This document shows, piece after piece, positions 47,213-58,064 of a stretch of DNA of 64,000 bases (within the stretch, counting starts at the first letter, position 1; the number at the start of each line of letters is the position of its first letter). The position numbers and the translations under genes are program-made. Source of the stretch: an uncultured Cetobacterium sp. (GTDB lineage: Bacteria > Fusobacteriota > Fusobacteriia > Fusobacteriales > Fusobacteriaceae); contig NZ_CAMTIK010000008.1 of assembly GCF_947072685.1 (NCBI RefSeq), forward strand, positions 1 through 64,000, read 5' to 3'. The notes beneath the pieces were generated by a model, which saw nothing but the letters and a program-made list of their open reading frames with translations, did no database searches and was not told the DNA's origin.

Positions 47213-49888
47213 ATGAAAAAAGCAGTTTTATTAGATGTCAGTGCAATAATGTATAGGGCCTTTTATGGCAATTTAAATTTTAAAACAAAAAATGAACCAA
47301 CAGGAGCTGTTTATGGATTCGTAAATACTCTTCTTAGTATAATAAATCAATTTGAACCAGATTATATAGGAGCAGCATTTGATGTTAAAAGATCTACACT
47401 TAGAAGGAGTGAGGTCTATAAAGAATATAAAGCAAAAAGAGATGCAGCACCCGAAGATTTGGTTGTTCAGATACCAAGAATAGAAGAACTTTTAGATTGT
47501 TTTGGAATAGAGAGATTCAAGTTGGATGGATATGAGGCTGATGATATTTTAGGAAGTTTAGCTGAGGAATTAAGTGCTAAAAATATAGAAACGTATATTA
47601 TAACAGGAGATAAAGATCTTTCACAAATATTGGATACAAATATAAACATAGCTCTTCTTGGAAAAGGTGATGGTGGAGGACTCAAAGTTTTGACAACTGA
47701 AGAGGATGTTGTTGAACAGTTAGGAGTAAAACCGAGTGTAATCCCAGATTTGTTTGGACTTATAGGTGATACGAGTGATGGAATTCCTGGTGTAAGAAAA
47801 ATTGGAACTAAAAAAGCAGTGCCAATGTTGGAAAAATATAAAAATTTAGAAGGAATATATGAAAATATAGATTTTTTAACAGAGTTACCGGGGATAGGAA
47901 AATCATTGGTTACTAACTTAATTGAAGACAAAGAATTGGCATTTATGAGTCGTGATTTAGCTACAATAGAGATAGTTCCTTTAAATATAACTGAAGAACA
48001 ATTGAGCTATAAAAAAGATGATAAAAAACTTTTAGAACTATTTAAAAAATTAGAGTTTAAGTCATTGATAAAAAAAATGGGGTTAGAGAATTTGTCCCAA
48101 AATTTAGTGACGGCAAACTTACCTAAAATTTCAGAGGGTATGCAGTTAGGACTTTTTAATTTTCAAACTCCTATAGAAGAGGATGAAAAAGCTTTTGAAG
48201 TTTTACTTGGAGCGGATATAGAAAATAAACTTTTGAAAAAAAATAATGAGAAGATATTTATATATCAGGGTGAAAAAGGAGTGGCAATCTCTGTAAAAAA
48301 TAAAGATTACTATCTCCCATTAGAGGATACTTTGAGTAAAGAGAATTTAAAAAAAGTACTACTTTCAAAACTTAGTTTTATATCATATGGATTCAAAAAT
48401 ATTTTAAGAAAAGGCTATGAAATAGAAAATATGGAACTAGATACTATGCTTGCATATCATCTTTTAACCTCTCAAACAAGAGAGGAAATAGAGGTTATGT
48501 TGAAAAATGTTATTGACGAGGATATTGAGAAATATTCAGAAGTATTTGGGAAATCTAAAGTTTCAGAATTAACAAATGAAGAGTATGGAAAATTTTTAGC
48601 AAAAAGAACAAGAGGGATGTTGGTAGCTTATCCAGAACTTTTAAAAGAGCTTGAAAATAACAATCTTTTAGAGGTTTTACAGAAGATAGAAATGCCTCTT
48701 ATTAAAGTTTTAGCGGATATGGAAAATGAAGGTATAAAAATTTCTCCCGAGTATTTCTCTATATATAGTAAAGAGTTAGAGATAAGATTGAGTGAATTGA
48801 CAGAAAAAATATATGATATAGCGGGTGGGGAGTTTAATATAAATTCACCTAAACAGTTAGGGGAAGTTTTATTTTTAAATTTGAATATTCCACCTATAAA
48901 AAAAACAAAAACTGGATTTTCAACAGATAGTGAAGTGTTGGAAAAATTAAGAGAACTAGGGCATGAAATTGCAGAGTCAATTTTAGAATATAGAAGATTA
49001 AGTAAATTAAAATCAACATATGTAGACCCTCTGCCTAAGATGGTTGATGAAAACAATAGATTACATACAACATTTAATCAGACAGGGACAGCTACAGGAC
49101 GATTGTCATCGTCAGATCCTAATCTTCAAAATATACCTGTTAGAACAGAGGAAGGGATGAAGATAAGAAAAGGATTTATAGCAGAAGAAGGACATGTTTT
49201 ATTGGGAATAGATTATTCACAGATAGAGCTTAGAGTTTTAGCTGAGATATCTCAAGACGAAAGCTTGATAGAAGCTTATGCTGAAAATCAAGATCTTCAT
49301 AGTTTAACTGCAAGAAAATTATTTGAATTAGATGAGAACGAAGAGGTGACAAGAGAGCAAAGAGATGCGGCTAAAACTGTTAATTTTAGTATTATATATG
49401 GAAAAACAGCATTTGGCTTATCGCAAGAGCTAAAAATAACTCCAAAAGAAGCATCGGAATATATAAGCAGATATTTTGATCAATACCCATCTGTAAAGCA
49501 TTTAGAAAAAGAGATAATAATGTCCGCCGAAGAGCATGGATACGTAGAAACATATTTTAAAAGAAAAAGAATAATAGAGGGAATCAATTCAAAGAATAGA
49601 GTTATAAAAAATCAAGCTGAAAGAATGGCTGTAAATACAGTGATCCAAGGGACGGCAGCAGAGATTTTAAAAAAAGTTATGATAAATCTTTATGAAGTTT
49701 TAAAAACTAAAAATGATATTCATATGCTTTTGCAAGTTCATGATGAGCTTATATTCGAAGTTGAAAAGGAAAAGGCTTTAGAATATAAGGACATAATAGA
49801 AAAAATAATGAGAGAAAGCATTAAGTTTTCAAAAGTAAAATTAGAAGTTAATAGTTCTATTGGAGAGAATTGGTCTGAAACAAAATAG
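47213..49888 (+). CDS. polA: DNA polymerase I
   Basis: 891 aa; FNQTGTATGRLSSSDPNLQNIPVRTEEG, DYSQIELRVLAEIS, QVHDELIFEV. Confidence 0.97.
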   Translation: MKKAVLLDVSAIMYRAFYGNLNFKTKNEPTGAVYGFVNTLLSIINQFEPDYIGAAFDVKRSTLRRSEVYKEYKAKRDAAPEDLVVQIPRIEELLDCFGIERFKLDGYEADDILGSLAEELSAKNIETYIITGDKDLSQILDTNINIALLGKGDGGGLKVLTTEEDVVEQLGVKPSVIPDLFGLIGDTSDGIPGVRKIGTKKAVPMLEKYKNLEGIYENIDFLTELPGIGKSLVTNLIEDKELAFMSRDLATIEIVPLNITEEQLSYKKDDKKLLELFKKLEFKSLIKKMGLENLSQNLVTANLPKISEGMQLGLFNFQTPIEEDEKAFEVLLGADIENKLLKKNNEKIFIYQGEKGVAISVKNKDYYLPLEDTLSKENLKKVLLSKLSFISYGFKNILRKGYEIENMELDTMLAYHLLTSQTREEIEVMLKNVIDEDIEKYSEVFGKSKVSELTNEEYGKFLAKRTRGMLVAYPELLKELENNNLLEVLQKIEMPLIKVLADMENEGIKISPEYFSIYSKELEIRLSELTEKIYDIAGGEFNINSPKQLGEVLFLNLNIPPIKKTKTGFSTDSEVLEKLRELGHEIAESILEYRRLSKLKSTYVDPLPKMVDENNRLHTTFNQTGTATGRLSSSDPNLQNIPVRTEEGMKIRKGFIAEEGHVLLGIDYSQIELRVLAEISQDESLIEAYAENQDLHSLTARKLFELDENEEVTREQRDAAKTVNFSIIYGKTAFGLSQELKITPKEASEYISRYFDQYPSVKHLEKEIIMSAEEHGYVETYFKRKRIIEGINSKNRVIKNQAERMAVNTVIQGTAAEILKKVMINLYEVLKTKNDIHMLLQVHDELIFEVEKEKALEYKDIIEKIMRESIKFSKVKLEVNSSIGENWSETK

Positions 49889-49896
49889 GAGGAGCA

Positions 49897-50799
49897 GTGT
49901 CGTATACTTATAAGGTAAAAAACGAGATACTACATCGTTATAAATTAGTTGAAGAGGAAAAATATGCAGAGGTAAGAGCAGTGCTTTTATTAAAACATTC
50001 AATTAAGGATAATAGCATAGAGCTAAAATTGGAAAATAAAGAGATAGCAGAAAGAGTTTATGCTATTTTAAGAGAGTTGACATCACTTAAAATATTTATT
50101 AAATTTTCAAAGAGTAAGAAATTTGGAGAACACAATATATATGTAATAACAATTCCAGCTCAACCTGGATTTAAATCTTTTGTTGAAGAGTTATTAAAGT
50201 ATGGATATTTGGGAGAAAAGACCAGTAGAAAAGTAGAGGAAGGGTTTATAAGAGGGATGTTTTTGGGATGTGGATATATAAAATCTCCAGAAAAAGAATA
50301 CGCCTTAGATTTTTTTATAGATAGTGAAGAGTTAGCAGAGGAGCTATACAGTCTTTTACATAAAATGGGGAAAAGAGTGTATAAAACTATTAAGAGAAAT
50401 AAACCTTTAGTTTACATGAGAAATGCAGAGGATATTATGGATATAATTGTATTGATCGGGTCAATGAAAGAGTTTTATAATTATGAAGAAACAACTATGA
50501 TAAAGGATTTAAAAAATAAAACAATAAGAGAGATGAATTGGGAAGTAGCTAATGAAACTAAAACTTTGGATACGGCAAGAAAGCAGATAATAATGATAAA
50601 TCTTATAGGTAAAGAGGTTGGGCTTCAAGAATTGAGTCCAGTTCTTGAAGAGATAGCTTTTTTGAGACTTGAAAATCCAGAGGCTTCTTTGCAAGAATTG
50701 GCAGAGATAATAGGAATATCCAAGTCCGGAATTAGAAATAGATTTAGAAGAATAGAGGATCTGTATAAAGAACTTTTAGAAAAAGGAAGAGAGGTCTAA
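49897..50799 (+). CDS. whiA: WhiA sporulation/division regulator (LAGLIDADG-like + HTH)
   Basis: FIRGMFLGCGYIKSPEKEYALDF; C-terminal ASLQELAEIIGISKSGIRNRFRRIEDL. Confidence 0.9.
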   Translation: MSYTYKVKNEILHRYKLVEEEKYAEVRAVLLLKHSIKDNSIELKLENKEIAERVYAILRELTSLKIFIKFSKSKKFGEHNIYVITIPAQPGFKSFVEELLKYGYLGEKTSRKVEEGFIRGMFLGCGYIKSPEKEYALDFFIDSEELAEELYSLLHKMGKRVYKTIKRNKPLVYMRNAEDIMDIIVLIGSMKEFYNYEETTMIKDLKNKTIREMNWEVANETKTLDTARKQIIMINLIGKEVGLQELSPVLEEIAFLRLENPEASLQELAEIIGISKSGIRNRFRRIEDLYKELLEKGREV

Positions 50800-50810
50800 G
50801 GGAGTACAAG

Positions 50811-51770
50811 ATGAAAATAGTAGAAGATATTTTGCTTACTGATGAAAAATTTAAAGATACCTACATAGCTATTGGAGCATTTGATGGAATACATATGGGA
50901 CACAGGGAGCTTATTTCTAGAGCTGTAAAAGAAGCTAGAGAGAAAGGTGGAAAATCGGTTGTGTTTACATTTTTAAACCATCCCATGGAGATTACCAATA
51001 GAACAAATGTTCCAAAACTGATAAATTCTTTAGAAGAAAAGAAGCATATAATAGAATCTTTAGGGGTAGACTATTTAATTATGCAGCCTTTCACAAAGGA
51101 GTTCTCAAATAAAACGCCAGAAGAGTTTGTAAACGAGGTATTAAAAGATATTTTGAATACTAAAGAGGTGTTTGTAGGATTTAATTTTTCTTTTGGTAAG
51201 GGGGGAAGAGGAAGTATTGAAAATTTGAAAAAATTCGGTCAAAGAGATAATATAAAAATAAATATAATAGAACCGATAAAATTAAAAAATCAGATTATAA
51301 GTTCAACTTTTATAAGAGAGATGTTAGCTCTTGGAAATTTGGAGATAGCGAATAGATCTTTAGGACAACCTTTTCTTGTTATTGGAGAGGTGGTTCACGG
51401 AAGAAAGTTGGGAAGAGTTATGGGGTTTCCAACAGCAAATCTTAAAATATTAAATAAAATATATCCTCCTTTTGGAATTTATGGTGGAAAAGTAAGAATA
51501 GAAGGAGAACTTAAATTTTGGGATGCAGTAATTAATATTGGGAAAAATCCAACATTAAAACCAGATGAGAGAAGTATTGAAGTTCATATATTGGATTTTG
51601 AAAAAGATATTTATGGGAAAAAAATATATGTTTCTTTAATGGAATTTTTAAGGGAAGAAAAAAAGTTTAATTCAATGGAAGAATTAAAAGAGACTATAAA
51701 AAATGATGTTTTAAATTGGAAAAATAAAATTAAAGGAATAGTTAATGGAAATAGTATTAAAAATAGATAA
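50811..51770 (+). CDS. ribF: Bifunctional riboflavin kinase/FAD synthetase
   Basis: AIGAFDGIHMGHRELI; GRVMGFPTANL...YGGKVRI. Confidence 0.93.
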   Translation: MKIVEDILLTDEKFKDTYIAIGAFDGIHMGHRELISRAVKEAREKGGKSVVFTFLNHPMEITNRTNVPKLINSLEEKKHIIESLGVDYLIMQPFTKEFSNKTPEEFVNEVLKDILNTKEVFVGFNFSFGKGGRGSIENLKKFGQRDNIKINIIEPIKLKNQIISSTFIREMLALGNLEIANRSLGQPFLVIGEVVHGRKLGRVMGFPTANLKILNKIYPPFGIYGGKVRIEGELKFWDAVINIGKNPTLKPDERSIEVHILDFEKDIYGKKIYVSLMEFLREEKKFNSMEELKETIKNDVLNWKNKIKGIVNGNSIKNR

Positions 51771-52422
51771 TTTTGAAGGTCCGTTAGACCTTCTGTTACA
51801 TTTGATTGAGAAAAAAAAGATGAAAATATCAGAGATAAAAGTTTCTCAAATAATAGATGAGTATATTTTATATATAGAGAAAGCTAAGACTGATAATCTC
51901 AATATAAAGGTTGAATTTTTAGAGATAGCTTCAGAATTGTTAGAAATTAAAGCTTTTTCAATATTGAGCGTAGAAAAAGAGGTAGAGAAAGAAAAAGATT
52001 TAAAAAGAAGGCTAGAAGATTATAAAATATTTAAAGAGGTTGCATATACCATATCTGAAATTGAATGTGAACAAAACATATCATATTCTAGAGGAGAGGG
52101 AAGAAAGATAACTAAAAATATACCAAAAGAATTTGATTTAACTACATTAAAATTACAAGATATTTTTAATAGTTATGTTAAATATCTTCCTAAAGAGGAA
52201 GAGTTTTTAGAAATAGAATTAGAAAAAAGATATTCTTTAAAAGAAGAGATGGATAGAATAAAAGTTATTCTATATACCTCTGAAAAAAAGATAGAGGAAA
52301 TATTTGGAAGAGCTGAAAACAAAACTCACTTAGTATATATGTTTTTAGCGATTTTAGATTTGTATAGAGATGGTTTAATATTAATAGAGGGTGAAAATGG
52401 TTTGAAACTCTTTAGGAGGTAA
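51745..52422 (+). CDS. scpA: Segregation and condensation protein A
   Basis: LKIDNFEGPLDLLLHLIEKKKMKISEIKVSQIIDEYI; overlaps ribF 3' end by 26 nt. Confidence 0.92.
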   Translation: MEIVLKIDNFEGPLDLLLHLIEKKKMKISEIKVSQIIDEYILYIEKAKTDNLNIKVEFLEIASELLEIKAFSILSVEKEVEKEKDLKRRLEDYKIFKEVAYTISEIECEQNISYSRGEGRKITKNIPKEFDLTTLKLQDIFNSYVKYLPKEEEFLEIELEKRYSLKEEMDRIKVILYTSEKKIEEIFGRAENKTHLVYMFLAILDLYRDGLILIEGENGLKLFRR

Positions 52423-52425
52423 TTA

Positions 52426-53976
52426 TTGAAAGTTGATTACAATTATAAAATATACACTCCAGAACAATATGCAGTGAGTATGGCTAAAATAGCAATAGAA
52501 AAATACTTAAATAGTTTTCCTAAAGAGGAAATAGATAATATAAAAGTAGCTGATATTTCATGTGGATCAGGGAATCTTTTGTTAGCGATTTTAGAGGAAC
52601 TTTTAAAGATTTCTAAAGAAATTTATGGTGAATATAGATATAAAAAAAGTTGGATTACAGGGTTTGATATAGATGAAACGGCACTGGAGTTATTCGAAAA
52701 AAGAGCGAAATCTCTTTTTATAGAGTATAAAATTGAAGGTGAATTGAATATAAAAAGATGTGATTCGCTATGTGAAGCCATGGAAGAAAAGTATGACATT
52801 GTACTTGGAAATCCACCATATTTAGGAGAGAAAAATCACAAAGAGATCTTTCAAAATATAAAAGAAACTAATTTTGGAAAAAAATATTACCAACCTAAAA
52901 TGGACTATTTTTACTTTTTTATAGAAAAAGGGATAGATATTTTAAAGGAAAATGGGATTTTGGTTTATCTTACAACTAATTATTGGCTCAAAGCGGATGG
53001 CGCGGAAAATTTAAGAGGAAAACTAAAAAAAGAGGGAGAATTTTTTAGAATTGAAAATTATACTTACTCGATATTTAAAAATGCAAAAGGACAGCATAAT
53101 GTTATTTTTTCTTGGATAAAAAGTGGTGATGAAAAAATAATAGAGATTATAGAGGATGAAAATAGATATAGTATTTATCAAGATAATATCTTTACAAAAG
53201 AACATAATAAAATTGTTCTTATACCACCTGTGTGGAAAGAGAGTATAGATAGTATTCGTGATAGAGGGAATTTTAATCTAGGGGATTTAGTGAATGTAAA
53301 TCAAGGAATTGTGAGTGGTGCTGACAAGGTATTTGTTTTTAAAGAATATGATGAAAAATTTAAAGATTATTTGAAGCCGTTTTATAAAAATAGAGATATA
53401 GGAAAATATAGTGTTACAGAAGTACCTCCATTTTGGATAATGTATTTAAATGGGAAGATGGAACTAAGTTCAACTACTTTTGATTATTTAGATGAATTTA
53501 AGCAGCTACTTTCTAAAAGAAGAGAGGTTGTCCATGAAAGGATTAATTGGTGGGAACTTCAATGGGCAAGAGATGAAGAAATTTTTATAAAACCTAAAAT
53601 AGTAGTTCGACAACGTTGTAAAACAAATAATTTTGCATATACAGAGAGAGAGTTTTACGGAAGTGCAGATATATATTACCTGACAGGGAAGACACCTGAT
53701 ATAAATCTTTTTTATCTTTTAGGGTATTTAAATTCAGAAGCTTTTTTTTATTGGTTTAATTATATCGGAAAGAAAAAAGGTAAAAATTTAGAGTTTTATT
53801 CAACCCCTTTAAAGGAAAGTCCGATTTACTATCCTAAGGATGAAAGTGAATTATTATATATAGAGGGATTGGTGAAAAAACAGTTGGAAAATTATCAAGA
53901 AGAGATCCAAAAAGAGATAGATAGTTATTTCAATAATAAACTTGGTATAAATATAAAGAGGCTGACTCAAAAGTAA
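52426..53976 (+). CDS. Orphan N6-adenine DNA methyltransferase (TaqI/Eco57I-like)
   Basis: Motif I ADISCGSGNLLLAI, motif IV VLGNPPYLGEKN; C-terminal TaqI-type specificity-like region; no adjacent endonuclease gene. Confidence 0.85.
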   Translation: MKVDYNYKIYTPEQYAVSMAKIAIEKYLNSFPKEEIDNIKVADISCGSGNLLLAILEELLKISKEIYGEYRYKKSWITGFDIDETALELFEKRAKSLFIEYKIEGELNIKRCDSLCEAMEEKYDIVLGNPPYLGEKNHKEIFQNIKETNFGKKYYQPKMDYFYFFIEKGIDILKENGILVYLTTNYWLKADGAENLRGKLKKEGEFFRIENYTYSIFKNAKGQHNVIFSWIKSGDEKIIEIIEDENRYSIYQDNIFTKEHNKIVLIPPVWKESIDSIRDRGNFNLGDLVNVNQGIVSGADKVFVFKEYDEKFKDYLKPFYKNRDIGKYSVTEVPPFWIMYLNGKMELSSTTFDYLDEFKQLLSKRREVVHERINWWELQWARDEEIFIKPKIVVRQRCKTNNFAYTEREFYGSADIYYLTGKTPDINLFYLLGYLNSEAFFYWFNYIGKKKGKNLEFYSTPLKESPIYYPKDESELLYIEGLVKKQLENYQEEIQKEIDSYFNNKLGINIKRLTQK

Positions 53977-54016
53977 AAAATTAAGGTTTTACTTTTGAGG
54001 TCCAAGCCTCTTTTTC
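53959..54016. terminator. Terminator hairpin between methyltransferase and PTS genes
   Basis: AAGAGGCTGACTCAAAAGTAAAA...TTTTACTTTTGAGGTCCAAGCCTCTTTTT. Confidence 0.8.
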
Positions 54017-54026
54017 ATTTGTTTAA

Positions 54027-55505
54027 TTATAATGTTTTTATATCGTTAGCGATAAATTGTGCTTTTGCACCAAATATAGCTTGAACTCCATTTTGTCCGA
54101 TTTTAAGAACTCCAGAAGCACCAAGTTTTTTAAGCTCAGCATCATTAACTAAAGCAGTGTCTTTAACTTCAAGTCTTAATCTTGTAATACATGCATCAAC
54201 AGAGATTACATTTTCTTTTCCGCCAAGAGCAGCTAGAACAAGTGTAGCTAACTCACTTCCTTGTGCTTTTGGTTGAGAATCATCTGAATCAGTTACATCC
54301 TCTCTTCCAGGAGTCATAAGGTTGAATTTTCTGATGAAGAATCTGAAACCGAAATAATAGATAACAGAGAATCCAAGACCAACAAATATAACCATAGGCC
54401 AGTTAGTTTCAAATCCCTCAGTCCCAGGTAAAACTCCAAACATAATATAATCAATAACTCCACCTGAGAATGTCATACCAATTCTAACTTTAAACATATT
54501 CATAAGCATGAATGAAAGTCCTGCAAAAACACAGTGAACTCCATAAAGAATAGGTGCAACAAATAAGAATGAAAACTCTAAAGGTTCAGTTATACCTGTT
54601 AAGAAAGAGGTAAGAGCAGCAGAGAATAAGATACCAGCAGCCATTTTTTTGTTTTCACTTTTAGCTTCGTTATACATAGCAAGAGCTGCAGCGGGTAATC
54701 CAAACATCATAAATGGGAATTTTCCAGTCATGAATTTTCCAGCTCCAGAATAAGAAGCAGAGTTGAATGAATGCACTCCGTCTTTTAACATTGCAAACCA
54801 TATAGCTTGGTCTCCATTAACAATCTGTCCAGCAGCATTTGTATAATCTCCAAATTGGAACCAGAAAGGTGCATAGAAGATATGATGTAATCCAAATGGA
54901 ATTAAAGCTCTTTCTGTAACTCCAAATAAAAATGTAGATATATTAGTATTTGTTTCGTTTGCCAAATAAGAAAGTTGAGACAATCCAGCTTGAACCGGTT
55001 GCCAGATGTAAGGCATAGCCATACCCACTAAGAAAGCAACAATTGCAGTCATTATTGGAACTAGTCTTTTACCAGCAAAAAATCCCAGGAAAGCAGGCAA
55101 TTCAGTTCTATAGAATTTTTTATAGCAAACTGCGGCTATAATACCGGCTATTAATCCTCCAAAAACTCCTGTTTGAAGAGTAGGTATTCCTAAAACTTCA
55201 GAAAAAGCAGGGTTTCCAGCAGCGATACCAGCAGCGGCATCAGTTAAAATCCCCATTGTAGTATTCATAATAAGTAGAGCGACAATAGCGGCTAAAGCAG
55301 CAATACCATCTCCACCAACAAGTCCAATAGCAGCTCCTACAGCAAATAGTAGGGGTAAGTTACCAAATATAACTCCACCAGCTTGTTCCATTAAAGGTAT
55401 TCCTAACTTATTACCAGCGGCAAGAAATATACCAGCAGCAGGTAGAATAGCAACCGGTGTCATTAAAGCTTTACCGATTTTTTGAACTTCAGCAAATATT
55501 TTCAT
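54027..55505 (-). CDS. PTS N-acetylglucosamine/glucose-class EIIBC transporter
   Basis: [59 protein letters not shown]. Confidence 0.93.
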   Translation of the reverse strand: MKIFAEVQKIGKALMTPVAILPAAGIFLAAGNKLGIPLMEQAGGVIFGNLPLLFAVGAAIGLVGGDGIAALAAIVALLIMNTTMGILTDAAAGIAAGNPAFSEVLGIPTLQTGVFGGLIAGIIAAVCYKKFYRTELPAFLGFFAGKRLVPIMTAIVAFLVGMAMPYIWQPVQAGLSQLSYLANETNTNISTFLFGVTERALIPFGLHHIFYAPFWFQFGDYTNAAGQIVNGDQAIWFAMLKDGVHSFNSASYSGAGKFMTGKFPFMMFGLPAAALAMYNEAKSENKKMAAGILFSAALTSFLTGITEPLEFSFLFVAPILYGVHCVFAGLSFMLMNMFKVRIGMTFSGGVIDYIMFGVLPGTEGFETNWPMVIFVGLGFSVIYYFGFRFFIRKFNLMTPGREDVTDSDDSQPKAQGSELATLVLAALGGKENVISVDACITRLRLEVKDTALVNDAELKKLGASGVLKIGQNGVQAIFGAKAQFIANDIKTL

Positions 55506-55667
55506 AAAATTCCTCCATAAATTGATAATAATAAATCATTAATTCATTAAAAGCATACATTTTAAATTGAAAAAAGTCAAGGAAATTATCAAAATAAATG
55601 AGCCTTTTTTTTACGCATAAAATGTGTTATAATTTAACAAAATAAATTAAAAAGGGCGTGTTTTATT

Positions 55668-56720
55668 TTGGAAAACAAGAAAAAAACCAGCAAGTATAAA
55701 ATTATTGAACCCTTTTTTAAAAGGGAAAAGAAGTTGAAAGATATAGAAAAAGAGACTCAGATATCTTATGCAACCTTAAAAAGATGGGTTAGTCAATATA
55801 AGCACTTAGGAGTAGATGGATTAGAAAAAAAGCAGAGGATGGATAAAAATAGTTTCAAAAAAGTGAACGAAGAAGCTCTTTCACATTTGAAGATTCTTTA
55901 TAAAGAATATCATAATTTACCCATAACAAAACTTTACGATAAAGCTAAAGCTACGCTTATAAATTGCAACTCAATGATAAGTTATCCAACTTTTTTTAGA
56001 ATTATTAATAATTTGGACGAAAATATTAGAGAAAATTCGGTAAAACTTGTGAAAAAAGATAAACTTTATGAATATGGTATTATACAAAAAGCAATTCCAA
56101 TTCCTTTCTTTAATAATAGAAATGAAATATATTATTTAACAGTATATTATAATAGAGAAAATTACAAAATAAGTAATTTTATTTTTGAAGAAAAACCAAG
56201 AAATTTAATAAAGTTATTTAATTTTATAAGAGAAAGTATTATAATGGAAGGAGAGTACCCTAAAAATATATCGTTAGATACTAAAATAGATGGAATTACT
56301 AAAACAATATTAAGAAAAGTTTATTTTGAAAGTGGAATAAATCTAATTCAAGAAGAACCTAGTAAAGAGATAATAAAATATTTGGGATATGTAGATACAG
56401 ATATTTTAAAAGAGTTTTACCTTGAAAAACCAAAAAAAATTGAAGACATATCAGTTTTTTTAAAAAAATATTTATTTGTGTCTCAAGAAAAAAGAAAACA
56501 AAACATAAAGTTAGAAAGAAAAATGAATTGTTTTTTAACATGGTACAGAAGAAAAGTGTATAATTGTGGTGTGAGAGTTAAAAATTCTATCTATAATGGA
56601 TGTATTTTAAAAGAACTTGAAGGGGATATTGTGGATGTTGCTTATAGTGAATTTTCGGTAGAAAAAATAGATATTTATAGAGAGAAGATATTTATAGGAG
56701 AAGCAAAAATAATAAAATGA
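55668..56720 (+). CDS. Mu/TnsB-like transposase homologue, probably catalytically degraded (domesticated?)
   Basis: N-terminal HTH KLKDIEKETQISYATLKRWVSQYKHLGVDGLEKK; degenerate rve-like core; C-terminal Mu-C-like barrel YNCGVRVKNSIYNGCILKELEGDIVDVAYSEFSVEKIDIYREKIFIGEAKI. Confidence 0.6.
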   Translation: MENKKKTSKYKIIEPFFKREKKLKDIEKETQISYATLKRWVSQYKHLGVDGLEKKQRMDKNSFKKVNEEALSHLKILYKEYHNLPITKLYDKAKATLINCNSMISYPTFFRIINNLDENIRENSVKLVKKDKLYEYGIIQKAIPIPFFNNRNEIYYLTVYYNRENYKISNFIFEEKPRNLIKLFNFIRESIIMEGEYPKNISLDTKIDGITKTILRKVYFESGINLIQEEPSKEIIKYLGYVDTDILKEFYLEKPKKIEDISVFLKKYLFVSQEKRKQNIKLERKMNCFLTWYRRKVYNCGVRVKNSIYNGCILKELEGDIVDVAYSEFSVEKIDIYREKIFIGEAKIIK

Positions 56721-56733
56721 GACAGGAGATAAT

Positions 56734-57474
56734 ATGCTAAAAAATTTTTTAAAAGGAATTGTTATAGGGATTGCAAATGTATTACCAGGTGTTTCAGGGG
56801 GAACATTAGCAGTAGTTTTAAATATTTATGATAAACTAACAGAGGCTATTGGAAATTTTTTTACAGCCCCAAAAGAAAAAAAAATAGAATATTTCAAATT
56901 TTTATCTCAAATTGGATTAGGAGCAGCAATAGGGATAGTTGTATTTGCAGGGGTCATATCTAAAATGTATGAAACATATCCAAGAGGAACAACACTGGTA
57001 TTTTTAATTTTAATTTTACCATCAATTCCAGTTATATTAAAGGGAGAAAAACTTTATAAAAAAGATAATATAATCTCGCTTTTAGCAGGAATAGTTTTCA
57101 CGATTGCGTTCATTTATCTAACTAAGTTCTTCTCAGGAAGTGAGGAAATTATAAGAACAACAAGCTTTAACTTGGCTTATGGTATGAAACTTTTTGTATG
57201 TGGACTTATTGCAGCGGGGGCTATGGTAATACCTGGAATATCGGGGTCTCTTCTTTTGATGATTTTAGGAGAGTATTACAACATAATGAATTACATAAAA
57301 AGTTTTAATATAATCCCGTTGATATTTTTTACAGCAGGAACAGGGATTGGATTGGTGCTGGTATCAAAAGCTATCAATATACTTTTAAACAAGTATAGAA
57401 GTTATACGCTACACTTTATTGTAGGAATAATAATAGTATCTTTATTTGAAATAGCTCAAATGTTATTTGTTTAA
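56734..57474 (+). CDS. DUF368 membrane protein (undecaprenyl-phosphate translocase family)
   Basis: GIANVLPGVSGGTLAVVLNIYDKL; GAMVIPGISGSLLLMILGEY. Confidence 0.92.
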   Translation: MLKNFLKGIVIGIANVLPGVSGGTLAVVLNIYDKLTEAIGNFFTAPKEKKIEYFKFLSQIGLGAAIGIVVFAGVISKMYETYPRGTTLVFLILILPSIPVILKGEKLYKKDNIISLLAGIVFTIAFIYLTKFFSGSEEIIRTTSFNLAYGMKLFVCGLIAAGAMVIPGISGSLLLMILGEYYNIMNYIKSFNIIPLIFFTAGTGIGLVLVSKAINILLNKYRSYTLHFIVGIIIVSLFEIAQMLFV

Positions 57475-57484
57475 AATAAATAAA

Positions 57485-57522
57485 AAACTGATTTAAAGAA
57501 ACTCTTTAAATCAGTTTTATTT
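57485..57522. terminator. Bidirectional terminator
   Basis: AAAACTGATTTAAAGAaactCTTTAAATCAGTTTT. Confidence 0.85.
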
Positions 57523-57525
57523 TTT

Positions 57526-58032
57526 TTACAGGTTTTTAAGAACTTTAAGAGCTTCGTTATAATTTGGTTCCTCTGTAATCTCTTTTAGATATTCAGTATA
57601 TTTTATTTTACCATTCTTATCAATTATGATGACAGCTCTTGAAATCAGTCCAAGTTCTTTTATATATAGACCATAATTGTGAGAAAATTCTCGATCCTTA
57701 TAATCAGATGTTGTTATTGCATTTTTTATATCTTTAGCTCCACAAAATCGATTAAGAGCAAATGGTAAGTCCATAGAGATAGTTAGAAGAATAACACCAT
57801 CTAACTTTTCAACTTCTTTGTTGAACCTTATAGTTTGTATCTCACAAACAGGGGTATCAATTGAAGGCATCGCTGAAATAACAATAGTTTTTCCAGGAAA
57901 ATCTTTTAATGATAGAGGAGATAAATCGGTTTTAACCACAGTGAAGTTGGGAGCGTTATCCCCAATAACAACCTCTTTTCCAACTAAAGTTAAAGGACTA
58001 CCACCAAATGTAATTGCATCTTTTCGTTCCAT
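57526..58032 (-). CDS. tpx: Thiol peroxidase
   Basis: PSIDTPVCEIQTIRFN peroxidatic Cys; ALNRFCGAKDI resolving Cys. Confidence 0.95.
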   Translation of the reverse strand: MERKDAITFGGSPLTLVGKEVVIGDNAPNFTVVKTDLSPLSLKDFPGKTIVISAMPSIDTPVCEIQTIRFNKEVEKLDGVILLTISMDLPFALNRFCGAKDIKNAITTSDYKDREFSHNYGLYIKELGLISRAVIIIDKNGKIKYTEYLKEITEEPNYNEALKVLKNL

Positions 58033-58064
58033 AAACAACCTCCTATTTTATAATTAAAAAATTA

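Noticed and set aside
47467-47931. 154-aa minus-strand ORF (also 48628-49056)
   Set aside because: Antisense to polA; Ser/Pro-rich shadow translation
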